A model generated the notes under the pieces. That model saw nothing but the letters and a program-made list of their open reading frames with translations. It was not told the origin of the DNA and did not search any database. Shown here piece after piece: positions 48,844 to 58,018 of a stretch of DNA of 64,000 bases. The stretch comes from Gp6-AA40 sp963742105 (GTDB lineage Bacteria; Acidobacteriota; Vicinamibacteria; Vicinamibacterales; UBA2999): positions 744,001 through 808,000 of the forward strand of contig CAVUKN010000004.1 in the NCBI GenBank assembly GCA_963742105.1, given 5' to 3'. How positions within the stretch are numbered: position 1 is the stretch's first letter; each line of letters starts with the position of its first letter. A program made the translations under genes and the position numbers.

Positions 48844-49988
48844 ATCTCGATGATTCCCCAGCTCTTTCGCTCTTCGGGCGTGGCGTCGACACCGGCGTAC
48901 GCCAGCGCGGGTGTCGGTTCCGGCTGAGGCATCCGCAGCAGGGCGTAGTGCTGCACTTCGCGCGCGACGTCTTCGTCTGTCGGCGGCGTGGCGTGACAGT
49001 TGAGGCGTACCCAGAGTCGCAACAGGGGATCGGTAAAGCTGTAGCGCTTCTGTCGCGAGGTCACGAGGTCCACGTCTTCCAGCCACGACAGGTAGTCCTT
49101 GGTCGAGCCGGGCGTGCGCCGCAGGCGCAGCGAGACCTCCGTCAGCGTGAGCGGTTCTTCCTCGGCGAGGATGTCGAGGATGGCCTTGAGCGCGCCGTAG
49201 CCGCGGGCGCGATGGAGCCGCAGTTCATAGCAGAAGCGGCACTCCTGCGTCAGCGCGCCCTCGCGCGACAGCAGCCCGGTCAACGCACTGATCGGATCGG
49301 CGGTACCGAGGTCGGCCATGGCTTCGCCGACGGCGCGGACGTAGGACGCGCGTCCGTCGGTCAGCGTCTGGACGGTGCGGCCGAGGAAGTCGCGATCGTC
49401 GGTCGCCATCTGCTCGTAGTTGTTGAACGCCGGTGCCAGCAGATCGGTGATGTCGGGGGCAGACAGCGGTGGCAGATGCATCACCTCGAACCGCGAGGTG
49501 GCGTCGCGCAGCAGCCGATGCGCGCGTGCCACGTAGCGCGTGGTGAGGACGAACCGGTTCGGGCTTTCCGCCAGGCCCTGCAGCAGATCACGCAGCACGT
49601 GACGGAGCCCGGGAAAGCTTTCGAACGTACGCAGCTCGAGCACGTCGTCGAGCAGGAACGTGCAGGGTTCGCCTCCGGGACCGCGCGCGGTGCTGAAAAA
49701 GGCCAGCAGCGCATCGAAGGCTTCCCGCGCGGTGGCGGGAGCGCGCTCGCCCTGGTGCCAGGGGAACGGGGAGGCCTGGGTGACCGACTGGAGGAATCGT
49801 TCCGGTGTGGTCGCACACCGCTCGACATCTATGTACTGCGCGGCACCGCGTCCGGCCCGCTCCTGCAGACGCTGCAGCAGCCAGGTGCGGCCGCTCCCGC
49901 ACCCCCCGAGCACCACCGGAATCCGCGAAGGTGCGGCGTCGAGCGCGCCATGAACCCGCCGGTCGAACCCAGGCTGTGAACCCGTCAT
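48837..49988 (-). CDS. P-loop ATPase with C-terminal winged-helix, Arg-type Walker A
   Basis: 383 residues from ATG 49988 (GGGGAA upstream; a longer frame to 50162 is less likely). Walker A reads GGCGSGRTWLL, with Arg where Lys is usual; Walker B is CTFLLDDVLE. The C-terminal part (KAILDILAEEEPLTLTEVSLRLRRTPGSTKDYLSWLEDVDLV) is a winged-helix, as in archaeal-type ATPase (MarR-linked) proteins. Possibly a regulatory STAND-like ATPase. Function unknown. Confidence 0.75.
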   Translation of the reverse strand: MTGSQPGFDRRVHGALDAAPSRIPVVLGGCGSGRTWLLQRLQERAGRGAAQYIDVERCATTPERFLQSVTQASPFPWHQGERAPATAREAFDALLAFFSTARGPGGEPCTFLLDDVLELRTFESFPGLRHVLRDLLQGLAESPNRFVLTTRYVARAHRLLRDATSRFEVMHLPPLSAPDITDLLAPAFNNYEQMATDDRDFLGRTVQTLTDGRASYVRAVGEAMADLGTADPISALTGLLSREGALTQECRFCYELRLHRARGYGALKAILDILAEEEPLTLTEVSLRLRRTPGSTKDYLSWLEDVDLVTSRQKRYSFTDPLLRLWVRLNCHATPPTDEDVAREVQHYALLRMPQPEPTPALAYAGVDATPEERKSWGIIEID

Positions 49989-50064
49989 TTCCCCATACCC
50001 CGCTTCCCGTAAGGCCCGCCTTCGCAGGCGGACCGGAGTGCGAACCGTCGCGCGTTCGCCAGAA

Positions 50065-51732
50065 CTAATGACTGGCGTAACGCATCGGCATCCTGATGCC
50101 GTGGCGCTCAGCCGTCCTGATTGCCTCCGGGTATCCGGCGTCGGCATGTCGGACGACGCCAATCCCAGGGTCGCAGGTCAGCACACGCTGCAGCCGCTCG
50201 TCGGCTTCGCGCGTACCGTCCGCGACAATCACCATGCCGGCATGCAGCGAGTAGCCGATGCCGACGCCGCCACCGTGGTGAACCGAGACCCAGGTCGCAC
50301 CCGCGGAGGCGTTGAGCAGCGCGTTGAGGATCGGCCAGTCGGCGATCGCATCGCTGCCATCGCGCATGCCTTCCGTCTCGCGATTCGGTGACGCGACCGA
50401 TCCCGTATCGAGATGATCGCGACCGATGACGATCGGCGCCGAAATCCGTCCCTGTCGCACCAGCTCGTTAATCCGTAATCCAAATCGGGCGCGGTCGCCG
50501 TAGCCAAGCCAGCAGATCCGCGCGGGTAAACCCTGAAAGGCGACGCGCTCGCGGGCAAGCTCGATCCAGCGGCGCAGCGCCGTGTCGTCCGCGAACATCT
50601 CGAGCGCGGCCTCGTCTGTCACTGCGATGTCGTCAGGATCTCCGGAGAGCGCGGCCCACCGGAACGGACCTTTGCCCTCACAGAAGAGAGGACGCACATA
50701 TTCCGGCACGAAGCCGGGAATGTCAAACGCGTTTTCAACGCCCGCGCGCTGCGCCTGCGCGCGAATGTTGTTGCCGTAGTCGAACGTCACCGCGCCGCGG
50801 TGTCGCAACGCGAGCATCGCCTCCACATGCCGTGCCATCGACTGCCGCGAACGATCGATGTAGTCATCAGGCCGCCGATCGCGGAGCAACTGCGCATCGG
50901 CGAACGACATGCCGCCCGGCACGTAGCCGTTGAGGGCGTCGTGCGCCGATGTCTGATCGGTCAGCACGTCGGGTACGATGTCGCGCCGTACCAATTCGGG
51001 CAGCACCTCCGACGCATTCGCCTCGAGGCCGATCGATCGCGCGCGTCCGCCCTGCCGCCATTGCGTGACGCGCGCCAGCGCCTCATCCAGGCTGTCGGTG
51101 GCCTCGTCGAGGTACCGGGTCTCCAGCCGGCGTCTGATCCGATGAGGATCCACCTCGACGATCAACGCCGCCGCGCCGTTCATCGTGGCTGCGAGCGGCT
51201 GCGCGCCGCCCATGCCGCCGAGCCCCGCCGACACGACCATCCGCCCGCGCAGGGAACCGCCGAAATGCCGGCGTGCCGCTGCGGCAAACGTTTCGTAGGT
51301 TCCCTGCAGAATTCCCTGCGTGCCGATGTAGATCCAGCTGCCGGCGGTCATCTGGCCGTACATCGTCAAGCCGCGATGCTCGAGATCGCGGAACGTTTCC
51401 CACGTCGCCCACGCCGGGACGAGCAGCGCGTTGACGATCAGGACGCGTGGCGCGCCGTCGTGTGTCTGGAACACCCCGACCGGCTTGCCGGACTGCACGA
51501 GCAGCGTTTCGTCGTGTTCGAGATCGCGCAGCGCGGCGACGATGGCGTCGAACGCTTCCCAGTTGCGCGCGGCCTTTCCCGAGCCGCCGTAGACCACCAG
51601 GTCATCAGGCCGCTCGGCGACATCGGGGTCGAGGTTGTTCATCAGCATGCGTAACGCCGCTTCCTGCGGCCACCCTTTGCACGAGAGGGCGGTGCCGCGA
51701 GGGGCCCGGATGGTACGCGAACTGATCGACAT
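50065..51732 (-). CDS. hutU: Urocanate hydratase
   Basis: 555 residues, complete. NAD-dependent urocanase motifs: YGGSGKAARNWEAF, GLGGMGGAQPLAATMNGA, DQTSAHDALNGYVPGGM, and CWLGYGDRARFG. Catalyses the second step of histidine degradation, urocanate to imidazolone propionate. It follows the hutH gene by ~87 bp on the same strand. hutI, hutF or hutG are not in the window. Confidence 0.95.
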   Translation of the reverse strand: MSISSRTIRAPRGTALSCKGWPQEAALRMLMNNLDPDVAERPDDLVVYGGSGKAARNWEAFDAIVAALRDLEHDETLLVQSGKPVGVFQTHDGAPRVLIVNALLVPAWATWETFRDLEHRGLTMYGQMTAGSWIYIGTQGILQGTYETFAAAARRHFGGSLRGRMVVSAGLGGMGGAQPLAATMNGAAALIVEVDPHRIRRRLETRYLDEATDSLDEALARVTQWRQGGRARSIGLEANASEVLPELVRRDIVPDVLTDQTSAHDALNGYVPGGMSFADAQLLRDRRPDDYIDRSRQSMARHVEAMLALRHRGAVTFDYGNNIRAQAQRAGVENAFDIPGFVPEYVRPLFCEGKGPFRWAALSGDPDDIAVTDEAALEMFADDTALRRWIELARERVAFQGLPARICWLGYGDRARFGLRINELVRQGRISAPIVIGRDHLDTGSVASPNRETEGMRDGSDAIADWPILNALLNASAGATWVSVHHGGGVGIGYSLHAGMVIVADGTREADERLQRVLTCDPGIGVVRHADAGYPEAIRTAERHGIRMPMRYASH

Positions 51733-51819
51733 GGCTTCGATGCAGAAGAACGTCCCCGAACGGAAGATCAGAACTTATGGCTCGCGCGCACGCTTGTCAA
51801 CGTTCGATCGAAAAACGTT

Positions 51820-53419
51820 TCAGTTGACTTTGTTCGCGCTCGCGCGTTCGAGTTCGCCAGAGTCGATCATGCGAACAATCGCCGCGATGTCTGGCGCCGG
51901 CGGACGGTCGTGTTCGAGCACGGCCACGTGCCGGCGCAGCGCGCGGTGCACCGGCATCAGCGCCGCCGACGATTCGAGCGGCTGCAGCAGGTCGATCGCC
52001 TGCGCCGCGCAGAGCAACTCGATCGCCACGACGTGTCGCGCGAGCTCCACGGCGCGCGCCGCCTTCAGAGCCGCGGTCATGCTCATGCTGACGTGGTCCT
52101 CGCGGTTGCCGGACGTCGGAATCGAGTCCACGCTCGCGGGATGCGCCAGGGATTTCAATTCCGACGTGAGCGCTGCCGCCGTGACCTGGGCCAGCATCAG
52201 TCCCGACTGCAGGCCGCCGTGGCGCGTCAGGAACGCGGGTAGTCCGCTGGACGCCGGATTGACGAGGCGGTCGGATCGACGCTCGCTGATCGTGGCGAGT
52301 TGTGCCAGTCCCAGACAGAGCAGATCGGCTGCGACCGACACCGGGGCGCCGTGAAAGTTGCCGCCGGACACGATCTCGCGCGTGTCCGCGAACACCATGG
52401 GGTTGTCGGTTGCGGCATTCGCTTCGACGTCGAACACCGCGTGCGCATACGCGAACGCGTCGCGGGCCGTGCCGTGGACCTGTGGCGCGCAGCGCATCGA
52501 GTAGGCATCCTGGACGCGGCCGCAGTTGGCGTGCGCGGCGTTGATGGCGCTGCCGGACAGCAGCCTGGCGAGGTTCGCTGCCACGATCGCCTGGCCCGTG
52601 AACGGGCGCGCTGCATGAATGCGGGGATCGAATGGCTTCGTCGATCCTTGCAGACCGTCGATGCTGAGCGCGGCGGCGATGTCTGCCGCGCGCGCGAGCC
52701 GCTCGGCCGCCGCGACCGACAGACCGAGCAGCGCCGTGGACGGCTGGGTGCCGTTGATCAGCGCCAGTCCTTCCTTCGGCGCGAGCGCGACCGGTTGCAG
52801 CCCGACGCGCGCCAGCGCCTCGGCGCCGGAGATGGCGGGCTGACAAGGCCAGCCGTCCGACGGGACCGCTCCGCGGATCCCGTCCTACCGACGTGCTGTC
52901 CGTAGGGCGGGATCCGCGGAGCGGTCCCGCCTCGATCGTCGCGTACCCCTCGCCAATCACCACCAAAGCGAGATGGGCGAGCGGCGCCAGATCTCCACTC
53001 GCACCGACCGACCCTCGCGACGGAACGACGGGGACCACACCGTGGTTCACCATGGCGATCAGCAGATCGATGGTATCGAGCCGGATGCCGGAAAAGCCTT
53101 TCGCCAGCACATTCACGCGCAGCGCCATCGTCGCCCTGACAACGGGAACCGGCAACGGCTCACCGACGCCGGCGGCGTGGCTGCGCAGCAGGTTGACTTG
53201 CAGCTCAGAGAGCGAGTCATGGGGAATCCGCACTTCGGCGAAGTTGCCGAAACCGGTGTTGATTCCATAGGTCGGATCGTCGTGATCGGCGAACTCGTCG
53301 ACGACTCGCCGCGATGTGACGATGCGTTGACGCGCGGCGGACGATAACTCGATCGATTCGCCGTGTGCGATCGCCACCAATGCGTCGAGCGTCAGCGAGT
53401 GACCATCGAGCGTGATCAT
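51820..53419 (-). pseudogene. hutH: Histidine ammonia-lyase, disrupted by a 76-bp REP-pair insertion
   Basis: The first part (53419 down to ~52934) encodes YGINTGFGNFAEVRI, SRGSVGASGDLAPLAHL (MIO-forming Ala-Ser-Gly) and VIGEGYATI. The second part in another frame (from 52857) gives DGWPCQPAISGAEALARVGL, PKEGLALINGTQ and on to the C terminus (ATDNPMVF, ETRS-like SGNREDHVSM). Excising exactly 52858-52933 gives a continuous 507-codon HutH of normal length. The inserted inverted repeat shifts the frame; the shifted frame has no stop and runs to 51797 as nonsense. It is intact otherwise. Confidence 0.9.
52861..52929. repeat. Inverted pair of REP-like units inside hutH
   Basis: 52861-52888 and 52902-52929 are 28-nt inverted repeats matching at 27 positions, separated by 13 nt. 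Each arm contains GGGAtCCGCGGAGCGGTCCC and ends in the GTAGG motif shared with other palindromes in the window. Confidence 0.85.
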
Positions 53420-53442
53420 CGTTGGAGTACGATATACCCCGA

Positions 53443-54744
53443 ATGGCGAAGACGAATATAGCCGTCCTGGGTGCGCAGTGGGGCGACGAGGGTAAAGGGA
53501 AGATCGTCGACATGCTCACGCCGCACTTCGCGACGGTGGCGCGATACCAGGGCGGCCACAACGCCGGACACACCGTGTATGTGCAGGGAAAGAAATTCGT
53601 CCTGCACCTGATTCCGTCGGGCATCCTCCATCCGGGCGTCGTCTGCGTGATCGGCAACGGTGTTGTCGTTGATCCCCAGGCGCTCTTCAAGGAAGTCGAC
53701 GAGCTGGCACGCATGGGCGTGGACGTCGACGGTCGCCTGCTGGTCAGTGAAAAGGCGCATGTCATCCTGCCGTATCACCGCGAGCTGGACGTGTTGTCCG
53801 AGGCGCGCCGCGGCGAGCGGAAGATCGGCACCACGTCTCGTGGTATCGGTCCCGCTTACGAAGACAAGATCGGGCGTCGCGGCATCCGTGTGTGCGACCT
53901 GCTGGGCGATCGGGACGCGCTGGCGCAGGAAGTGCGCGAGAACGTGAGCGCGCGCAACCGGATGATCATCGACTCGACGCTCGACTGGAAGCCACTGTTC
54001 GATCAGGTGGTGGCGTTCGGCGAGCGGATGCGGCCGTGGGTCGCAGACGTCTCGCTGCACATCAGCAGGACGATCGCCGACGGTAAGAACGTGTTGTTCG
54101 AGGGAGCCCAGGCGACGCTGCTCGACATCGATCACGGCACGTACCCGTTCGTGACGTCGTCGAACGCGTCGGTTGGCGGCGTCTGCACCGGTCTCGGTGT
54201 GTCGCCGAAGGCGATTGGCGGCGTGCTAGGTGTGGCCAAGGCCTATACGACACGGGTCGGAGAAGGACCGCTGCCAACCGAATTGTCGGGCGAGCTGGCG
54301 GATCGCCTGCGCGAGAGCGGCCAGGAATACGGCGCCTCCACTGGCCGCCCGCGTCGCTGCGGCTGGTACGACGCGGTGGTCGTGCGTTACTCTGCGCGAA
54401 TCAACGGCCTCGACGGAATCGCGTTGACGAAGCTGGATGTGCTCGATGGCCTGCCTGAGGTGCAACTCTGCACCGGCTACAAGACGGCGACGGGAACGAT
54501 CACCGAGTTCCCCGCGGATCTCCGGCTGCTGGTCGGGGCCGAACCGATCTACGAGACGATGCCCGGATGGTCGGCGCCGACGAAGGGCGTGACCGTCTTC
54601 GATCGGCTTCCGCGCGAAGCGCAGCAGTACATCAGGAGACTCGAAGAGACCAGCGGCGTGGCGTGCGCCATTATCTCGACCGGGTCCGATCGCGCCGAAA
54701 CGATCGTGCGCGAGGATTCGATCGTGTCCGGCTGGTTGAATTGA
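53443..54744 (+). CDS. purA: Adenylosuccinate synthetase
   Basis: 433 residues from ATG 53443, chosen because AKTNIAVLGAQWGDEGKGK starts where the family starts (TTG 53422 is an in-frame upstream option). Motifs: GDEGKGKIVD phosphate loop, GGHNAGHT, GTTSRGIGPAYEDK, and TGRPRRCGWYDAV. Converts IMP and aspartate to adenylosuccinate with GTP. Divergent from hutH, 23 bp apart. Confidence 0.96.
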   Translation: MAKTNIAVLGAQWGDEGKGKIVDMLTPHFATVARYQGGHNAGHTVYVQGKKFVLHLIPSGILHPGVVCVIGNGVVVDPQALFKEVDELARMGVDVDGRLLVSEKAHVILPYHRELDVLSEARRGERKIGTTSRGIGPAYEDKIGRRGIRVCDLLGDRDALAQEVRENVSARNRMIIDSTLDWKPLFDQVVAFGERMRPWVADVSLHISRTIADGKNVLFEGAQATLLDIDHGTYPFVTSSNASVGGVCTGLGVSPKAIGGVLGVAKAYTTRVGEGPLPTELSGELADRLRESGQEYGASTGRPRRCGWYDAVVVRYSARINGLDGIALTKLDVLDGLPEVQLCTGYKTATGTITEFPADLRLLVGAEPIYETMPGWSAPTKGVTVFDRLPREAQQYIRRLEETSGVACAIISTGSDRAETIVREDSIVSGWLN

Positions 54745-54750
54745 TTTCAC

Positions 54751-54780
54751 GCCGGGTCCGCTTCGCGGAACCCGGCCTAC
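54751..54780. repeat. REP-like palindrome, unit 1
   Basis: GCCGGGTCCGCTTCGCGGAA followed by CCCGGCCTAC: a perfect-looking stem with a short turn, between the convergent purA and PilZ genes. Confidence 0.75.
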
Positions 54781-54793
54781 CGTGGTGCTCATT

Positions 54794-54823
54794 GCCGGGT
54801 CCGCTTGGCGGAACCCGGCCTAC
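54794..54823. repeat. REP-like palindrome, unit 2
   Basis: Direct copy of the unit at 54751 differing at one position (CTTGGCGG for CTTCGCGG). 43 nt start to start. Likely also a terminator for the convergent pair. Confidence 0.75.
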
Positions 54824-54835
54824 GTCGTGCCGGCG

Positions 54836-55531
54836 CTACTTCCCGTGAGTCTCGATGAACCGCTGCAGGATGGCGGTGTCGGGATCGATGAACGCCACGC
54901 CGGCGCGATATTGCGGCCCCGTCGGCGGCATTTCGAACATGGCCCACGCGATTTCGCCGGTCACCCGAATGGGAACGAGGCCGATGGGCAGCGTGACGCG
55001 TACCCGCTGATTCGGCTTGAGCGTGGTTGGCGAGACCAGCTGCGCACCAGCGTGCGACAGGTTGATCAGCGCGGCCGGATTCCCATCCACCAGCACTTCC
55101 ACGTTCGGAGCCATGTCGAACCGCGGCACTCGCCTGGTTCCGGCGTCGAGCGGGAATTGGGCAGCCAGCGGGCGCTCCTCGGTGACGGCGACCGTCACTG
55201 GCGGAACGCTCCCCGTCGGTGCGAGCGCTTCTCGCACTGCCGGATCGGCCGCGGCGACCACCGGAACGGGCGCTGGTTCGGGGGCCGGCGACAACACCCG
55301 TATCTCACACGTCGCCAGCAATGGATCCGCCTTGATGCGGTTCATCAGCGCCGTTCCGCGAGAGGTGGAAGCGAAGGCGCTTTCGAGGACGACGAGGTTC
55401 GGGCGATGACGCGTAATCGCTTCGAGGGCGCGCAACGCGTCGTTGTCGGCGAACGTCATCGCATCCGGGAAGTCGCCGCGCTGCTTGATCGAGTTCAAGT
55501 TGGCGGAGGCCGCGATCAGAACCGTAGGCAC
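54836..55531 (-). CDS. PilZ-domain protein with degenerate receiver-like N terminus
   Basis: 231 residues. The first ~75 residues (PTVLIAASANLNSI...ALEAITRHRPNLVVLES) resemble a response-regulator receiver fold without its usual phosphoacceptor context. After a Pro/Ala linker, the C-terminal domain RRVPRFDMAPNVEVLVDG...ALINLSHAGAQLVSP is a PilZ domain, a potential c-di-GMP binder, although the RxxxR part is only loosely matched. Probably a cytoplasmic c-di-GMP effector or relic. Confidence 0.7.
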   Translation of the reverse strand: MPTVLIAASANLNSIKQRGDFPDAMTFADNDALRALEAITRHRPNLVVLESAFASTSRGTALMNRIKADPLLATCEIRVLSPAPEPAPVPVVAAADPAVREALAPTGSVPPVTVAVTEERPLAAQFPLDAGTRRVPRFDMAPNVEVLVDGNPAALINLSHAGAQLVSPTTLKPNQRVRVTLPIGLVPIRVTGEIAWAMFEMPPTGPQYRAGVAFIDPDTAILQRFIETHGK

Positions 55532-55681
55532 CAGGATTCGAGTCTATCTCAGCGTGCAGCCGAACGGTTCATGCCGCAGAAAGCGACGGCCGCTTTTGCT
55601 CGCGTTGGCACGTGAGGTGACGCCCGCTACGCCAGCCGGCGGGCGCGGGCGCGTCTCAAAGCTCCGGTCTTGTCACCCGAC

Positions 55682-56257
55682 TCACTTCACCTGGACGCGA
55701 TCGGCGATTACGCGGGGCGCGCCGTTCGAGTCAGGTTCGATGGTGCCGGAGACCGCGACCTTCGCACCGGGCTTGACTGCAGGCGCCCCCTGGCTGGTGA
55801 TCACGGCGTACTTCCGATCACCGTCGCGAACCCAGAACGTGTTGCCGCTGGTGCTGTCCACCGTCGCGTCGTCCATTCGGACCCGCCGGCCCGCCATTGT
55901 CTCGGCGTTGAGGGTGTGCAACTCGGACACGCTGGTGATTGGCGTCAGGTCGCCGCCGCGGAACTTGATTTCGTCGCGAGCATTGTCCGGCGGCGGGTGC
56001 GGATCGAAGCCGCCTTCGGTACTGCCGACGGTGCCGACCTCCGAGCGCTTGATCTCGCTGCCATCGGAGCGCGCAGACCGGTTCGACCAGTAGAGCAAAC
56101 CGACGCCGATCACGACGAAGAGCACGACGATCGGGACGAAATAACTCCAGACGGCCGCCCGCCGGGCGCCCTTGTGCATCACGCTGTTGGGCGGATTCTT
56201 CGGATGCGTGGTCTCCTCGTCGCGACGAGGCGACTCGTCGTACCGCTGTTCGGCCAT
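55682..56257 (-). CDS. Membrane-anchored protein with OB-fold-like C terminus
   Basis: 191 residues from ATG 56257 (GGAGG upstream), one transmembrane helix (FVPIVVLFVVIGVGLLYW). The exported part contains SVSELHTLNAETMAGRRVRMDDATV and GAKVAVSGTIEPDSNG, an OB-like pattern seen in uncharacterised proteins. The N terminus is acidic and hydrophilic. Function unknown. Confidence 0.6.
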   Translation of the reverse strand: MAEQRYDESPRRDEETTHPKNPPNSVMHKGARRAAVWSYFVPIVVLFVVIGVGLLYWSNRSARSDGSEIKRSEVGTVGSTEGGFDPHPPPDNARDEIKFRGGDLTPITSVSELHTLNAETMAGRRVRMDDATVDSTSGNTFWVRDGDRKYAVITSQGAPAVKPGAKVAVSGTIEPDSNGAPRVIADRVQVK

Positions 56258-56300
56258 GGGGCAGTCCTCCGGCGGAATGTAGTGCATGAGGCGTTCCCAA

Positions 56301-56355
56301 TCGCTAGCCGATAGCTGGTAGCCGGTAGCCGGTAGCTGATAGCTGGTGGCCGGTT
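56301..56355. repeat. Short tandem repeats (TAGCTGG/TAGCCGG units)
   Basis: GATAGCTGGTAGCCGGTAGC and similar heptad-like units repeat through the 98-bp gap between two minus-strand genes. Different unit from the GAATCGTGA arrays. Confidence 0.6.
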
Positions 56356-57357
56356 CTAGGGGTTCGGAGCTCGGCTGTTGCTCACAGCGCGGAGCCGTGG
56401 CTCGGTTAGCTTCTGGCGACAGCTCCAGTAGTCCTTCCAGGGATCGGCCGCGAGCCTCCGCAGGCGCGACTCGAGGTTGAGCATCGTGAAGGAGGCGGGA
56501 TCAGTTCCGCGCCGCACCTGTGCCCAGGTCAGCGGCACGCTCACCGGCGCCCGCTCACGGGCGCGGGTCGAGTACGCGGCGATTGACGTATTGGTCCGGT
56601 TGTTGCGCAGGTAGTCGAGCAGGATCTTTCGTGTGCGTCCGGCGCGAGCGAACGCTGTCGTAAAGACGTTCGGCATCGCTCGTTCGAGGGCTTCGCTGAA
56701 TGCACGCGCGAAGAGGAGACACTGCGACCAGTCCGCGTGCGGGACGAGCGGAATCACAACATGCAGACCGCGTCCGCCGGTCGTCTTCGGAAAACATTCG
56801 AGGTCGAGAGCTGCCAGCGCCTCGCGCACGGTGCGGGCCGCGTCGACCACGGTCGTCCACGGGATGGCTTCGCCAGGATCGAGGTCGATGACAATTCGAT
56901 TTGGCCGCTCGATATCGCCCCACAGCGAATTCCAGGTGTGTATCTCGAGCACGCCCATCTGCACGAGTCCCACGATGGCCGAGATGTCGTCGGCAATCAG
57001 GTATTCACCGAGCTTGGTCTTCTCCTGGATGCGCACTCGTTTCAGCGGCGCTGGCGCCCACACCTTCGAGTGCTTCATGAAGAAGCAGTCGCTGGTGACG
57101 CCTTCGGGGCAGCGCACCAGCGTCAGCGGTCGCCCGGCGACATGCGGCACCACCCATTCGGCAATGGCGTCGTAGTACCTCGCGAGATCGATCTTCGTGA
57201 TCAATGGCTGCGGGTAGAGCGGCCGATCAGGGTGAGTGATGGTGACGCCAGCGATGACGTTCGTTCGGGTACGATCGAGCGTCCGATGGGAGGTATTTGA
57301 TGAGTCCTTCGTTGCCCGAAGTGTGGCTGCGCGGCCCGATCGACGGGTTTGATCCAT
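56356..57357 (-). CDS. LigD-type primase-polymerase domain protein (stand-alone)
   Basis: 333 residues forming only the polymerase domain of LigD: ITHPDRPLYPQPLITKIDLARYYDAIA, VIDLDPGE (metal Asp pair), TTGGRGLHVVIPL, and KILLDYLRNNRTNTSIAAYS (third catalytic Asp). In the NHEJ system this domain adds nucleotides at breaks; no ligase or nuclease domain and no Ku gene are here. ATG 57357 is the only conventional start, which makes the 5' end overlap the divergent DinB-like gene by ~57 bp. Confidence 0.88.
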   Translation of the reverse strand: MDQTRRSGRAATLRATKDSSNTSHRTLDRTRTNVIAGVTITHPDRPLYPQPLITKIDLARYYDAIAEWVVPHVAGRPLTLVRCPEGVTSDCFFMKHSKVWAPAPLKRVRIQEKTKLGEYLIADDISAIVGLVQMGVLEIHTWNSLWGDIERPNRIVIDLDPGEAIPWTTVVDAARTVREALAALDLECFPKTTGGRGLHVVIPLVPHADWSQCLLFARAFSEALERAMPNVFTTAFARAGRTRKILLDYLRNNRTNTSIAAYSTRARERAPVSVPLTWAQVRRGTDPASFTMLNLESRLRRLAADPWKDYWSCRQKLTEPRLRAVSNSRAPNP

Positions 57358-57809
57358 CCGTCATGCCGGCGGTGCATGCGTTGCTCCAGGTACGGGAAGA
57401 CCTGCGTCACCTTGTGGCGACAGTTCCGGCAGCGCATGTGTGGGCACGTCCAGGTGGGGCGGCGTCGATCGGCTTCCATCTACGCCATACCGGCGGCGCG
57501 CTCGATCGCCTGCTGACGTACGCGCGCGGGGAGTCTCTGACGGCTGAACAGTTACAGCGACTGCATTCAGAGGAGGAGCCTGGAGAACCGCTCGACTCTA
57601 TCGGGCGCAGTGTCGACGCTTCGATCGAGGCGGCGTGTGCCCAGCTGCGCACGACCACTCCTGAACTGCTGCTGCAACCGCGAACGGTCGGCCGCGGCAG
57701 TCTTCCTTCCACGGTGGCCGGGCTTATCTTTCACGCCGCGGAACACTCCACCCGGCATCTCGGTCAGGCGATCACCACCGCGCGCATTCTCGCGGGCACA
57801 CCATCATGA
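57300..57809 (+). CDS. DinB/YfiT-like metal-binding protein
   Basis: 169 residues from ATG 57300, GGGAGG at 57288-57293. Four-helix bundle with conserved His: GFHLRHTGGALDRLL and FHAAEHSTRHLGQAI, the DinB-like metal site. Some homologues are thiol S-transferases, but no activity can be assigned. Divergent, overlapping the 5' end of the LigD-polymerase gene. Confidence 0.85.
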   Translation: MSPSLPEVWLRGPIDGFDPSVMPAVHALLQVREDLRHLVATVPAAHVWARPGGAASIGFHLRHTGGALDRLLTYARGESLTAEQLQRLHSEEEPGEPLDSIGRSVDASIEAACAQLRTTTPELLLQPRTVGRGSLPSTVAGLIFHAAEHSTRHLGQAITTARILAGTPS

Positions 57810-57811
57810 AC

Positions 57812-57960
57812 GTAGGGGGCCTTCGCCCCGCCGAACGTTGCCACTCGTATGCCGGGGCTTCAGCCCCCCCGAACGCACCGCGCTTCAGCCCAGCGGGAAC
57901 GTCGCCGACGGTAGGCCGGACTCCAGCCCCGCCGAGCGCGCTTCAGCTCCGCCGGCCGGC
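57812..57960. repeat. Cluster of degenerate REP-like units
   Basis: Three decayed palindromes begin near 57812, 57851 and 57911, each with a GTAGG or GCCGG start, an internal TTC or TCC turn, and CCGCCGA ends. It fills most of the gap before the next gene. Confidence 0.55.
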
Positions 57961-58018
57961 GGATTCGGCTCCGTCATTGCACGACCTCCCCCGACACGTC
58001 ACTACACAAGGAGGCGAC

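Noticed and set aside
51797..53419. 540-codon frame through hutH
   Set aside because: Its first ~165 codons are HutH, the rest is the out-of-frame reading after the REP insertion and has no homology.
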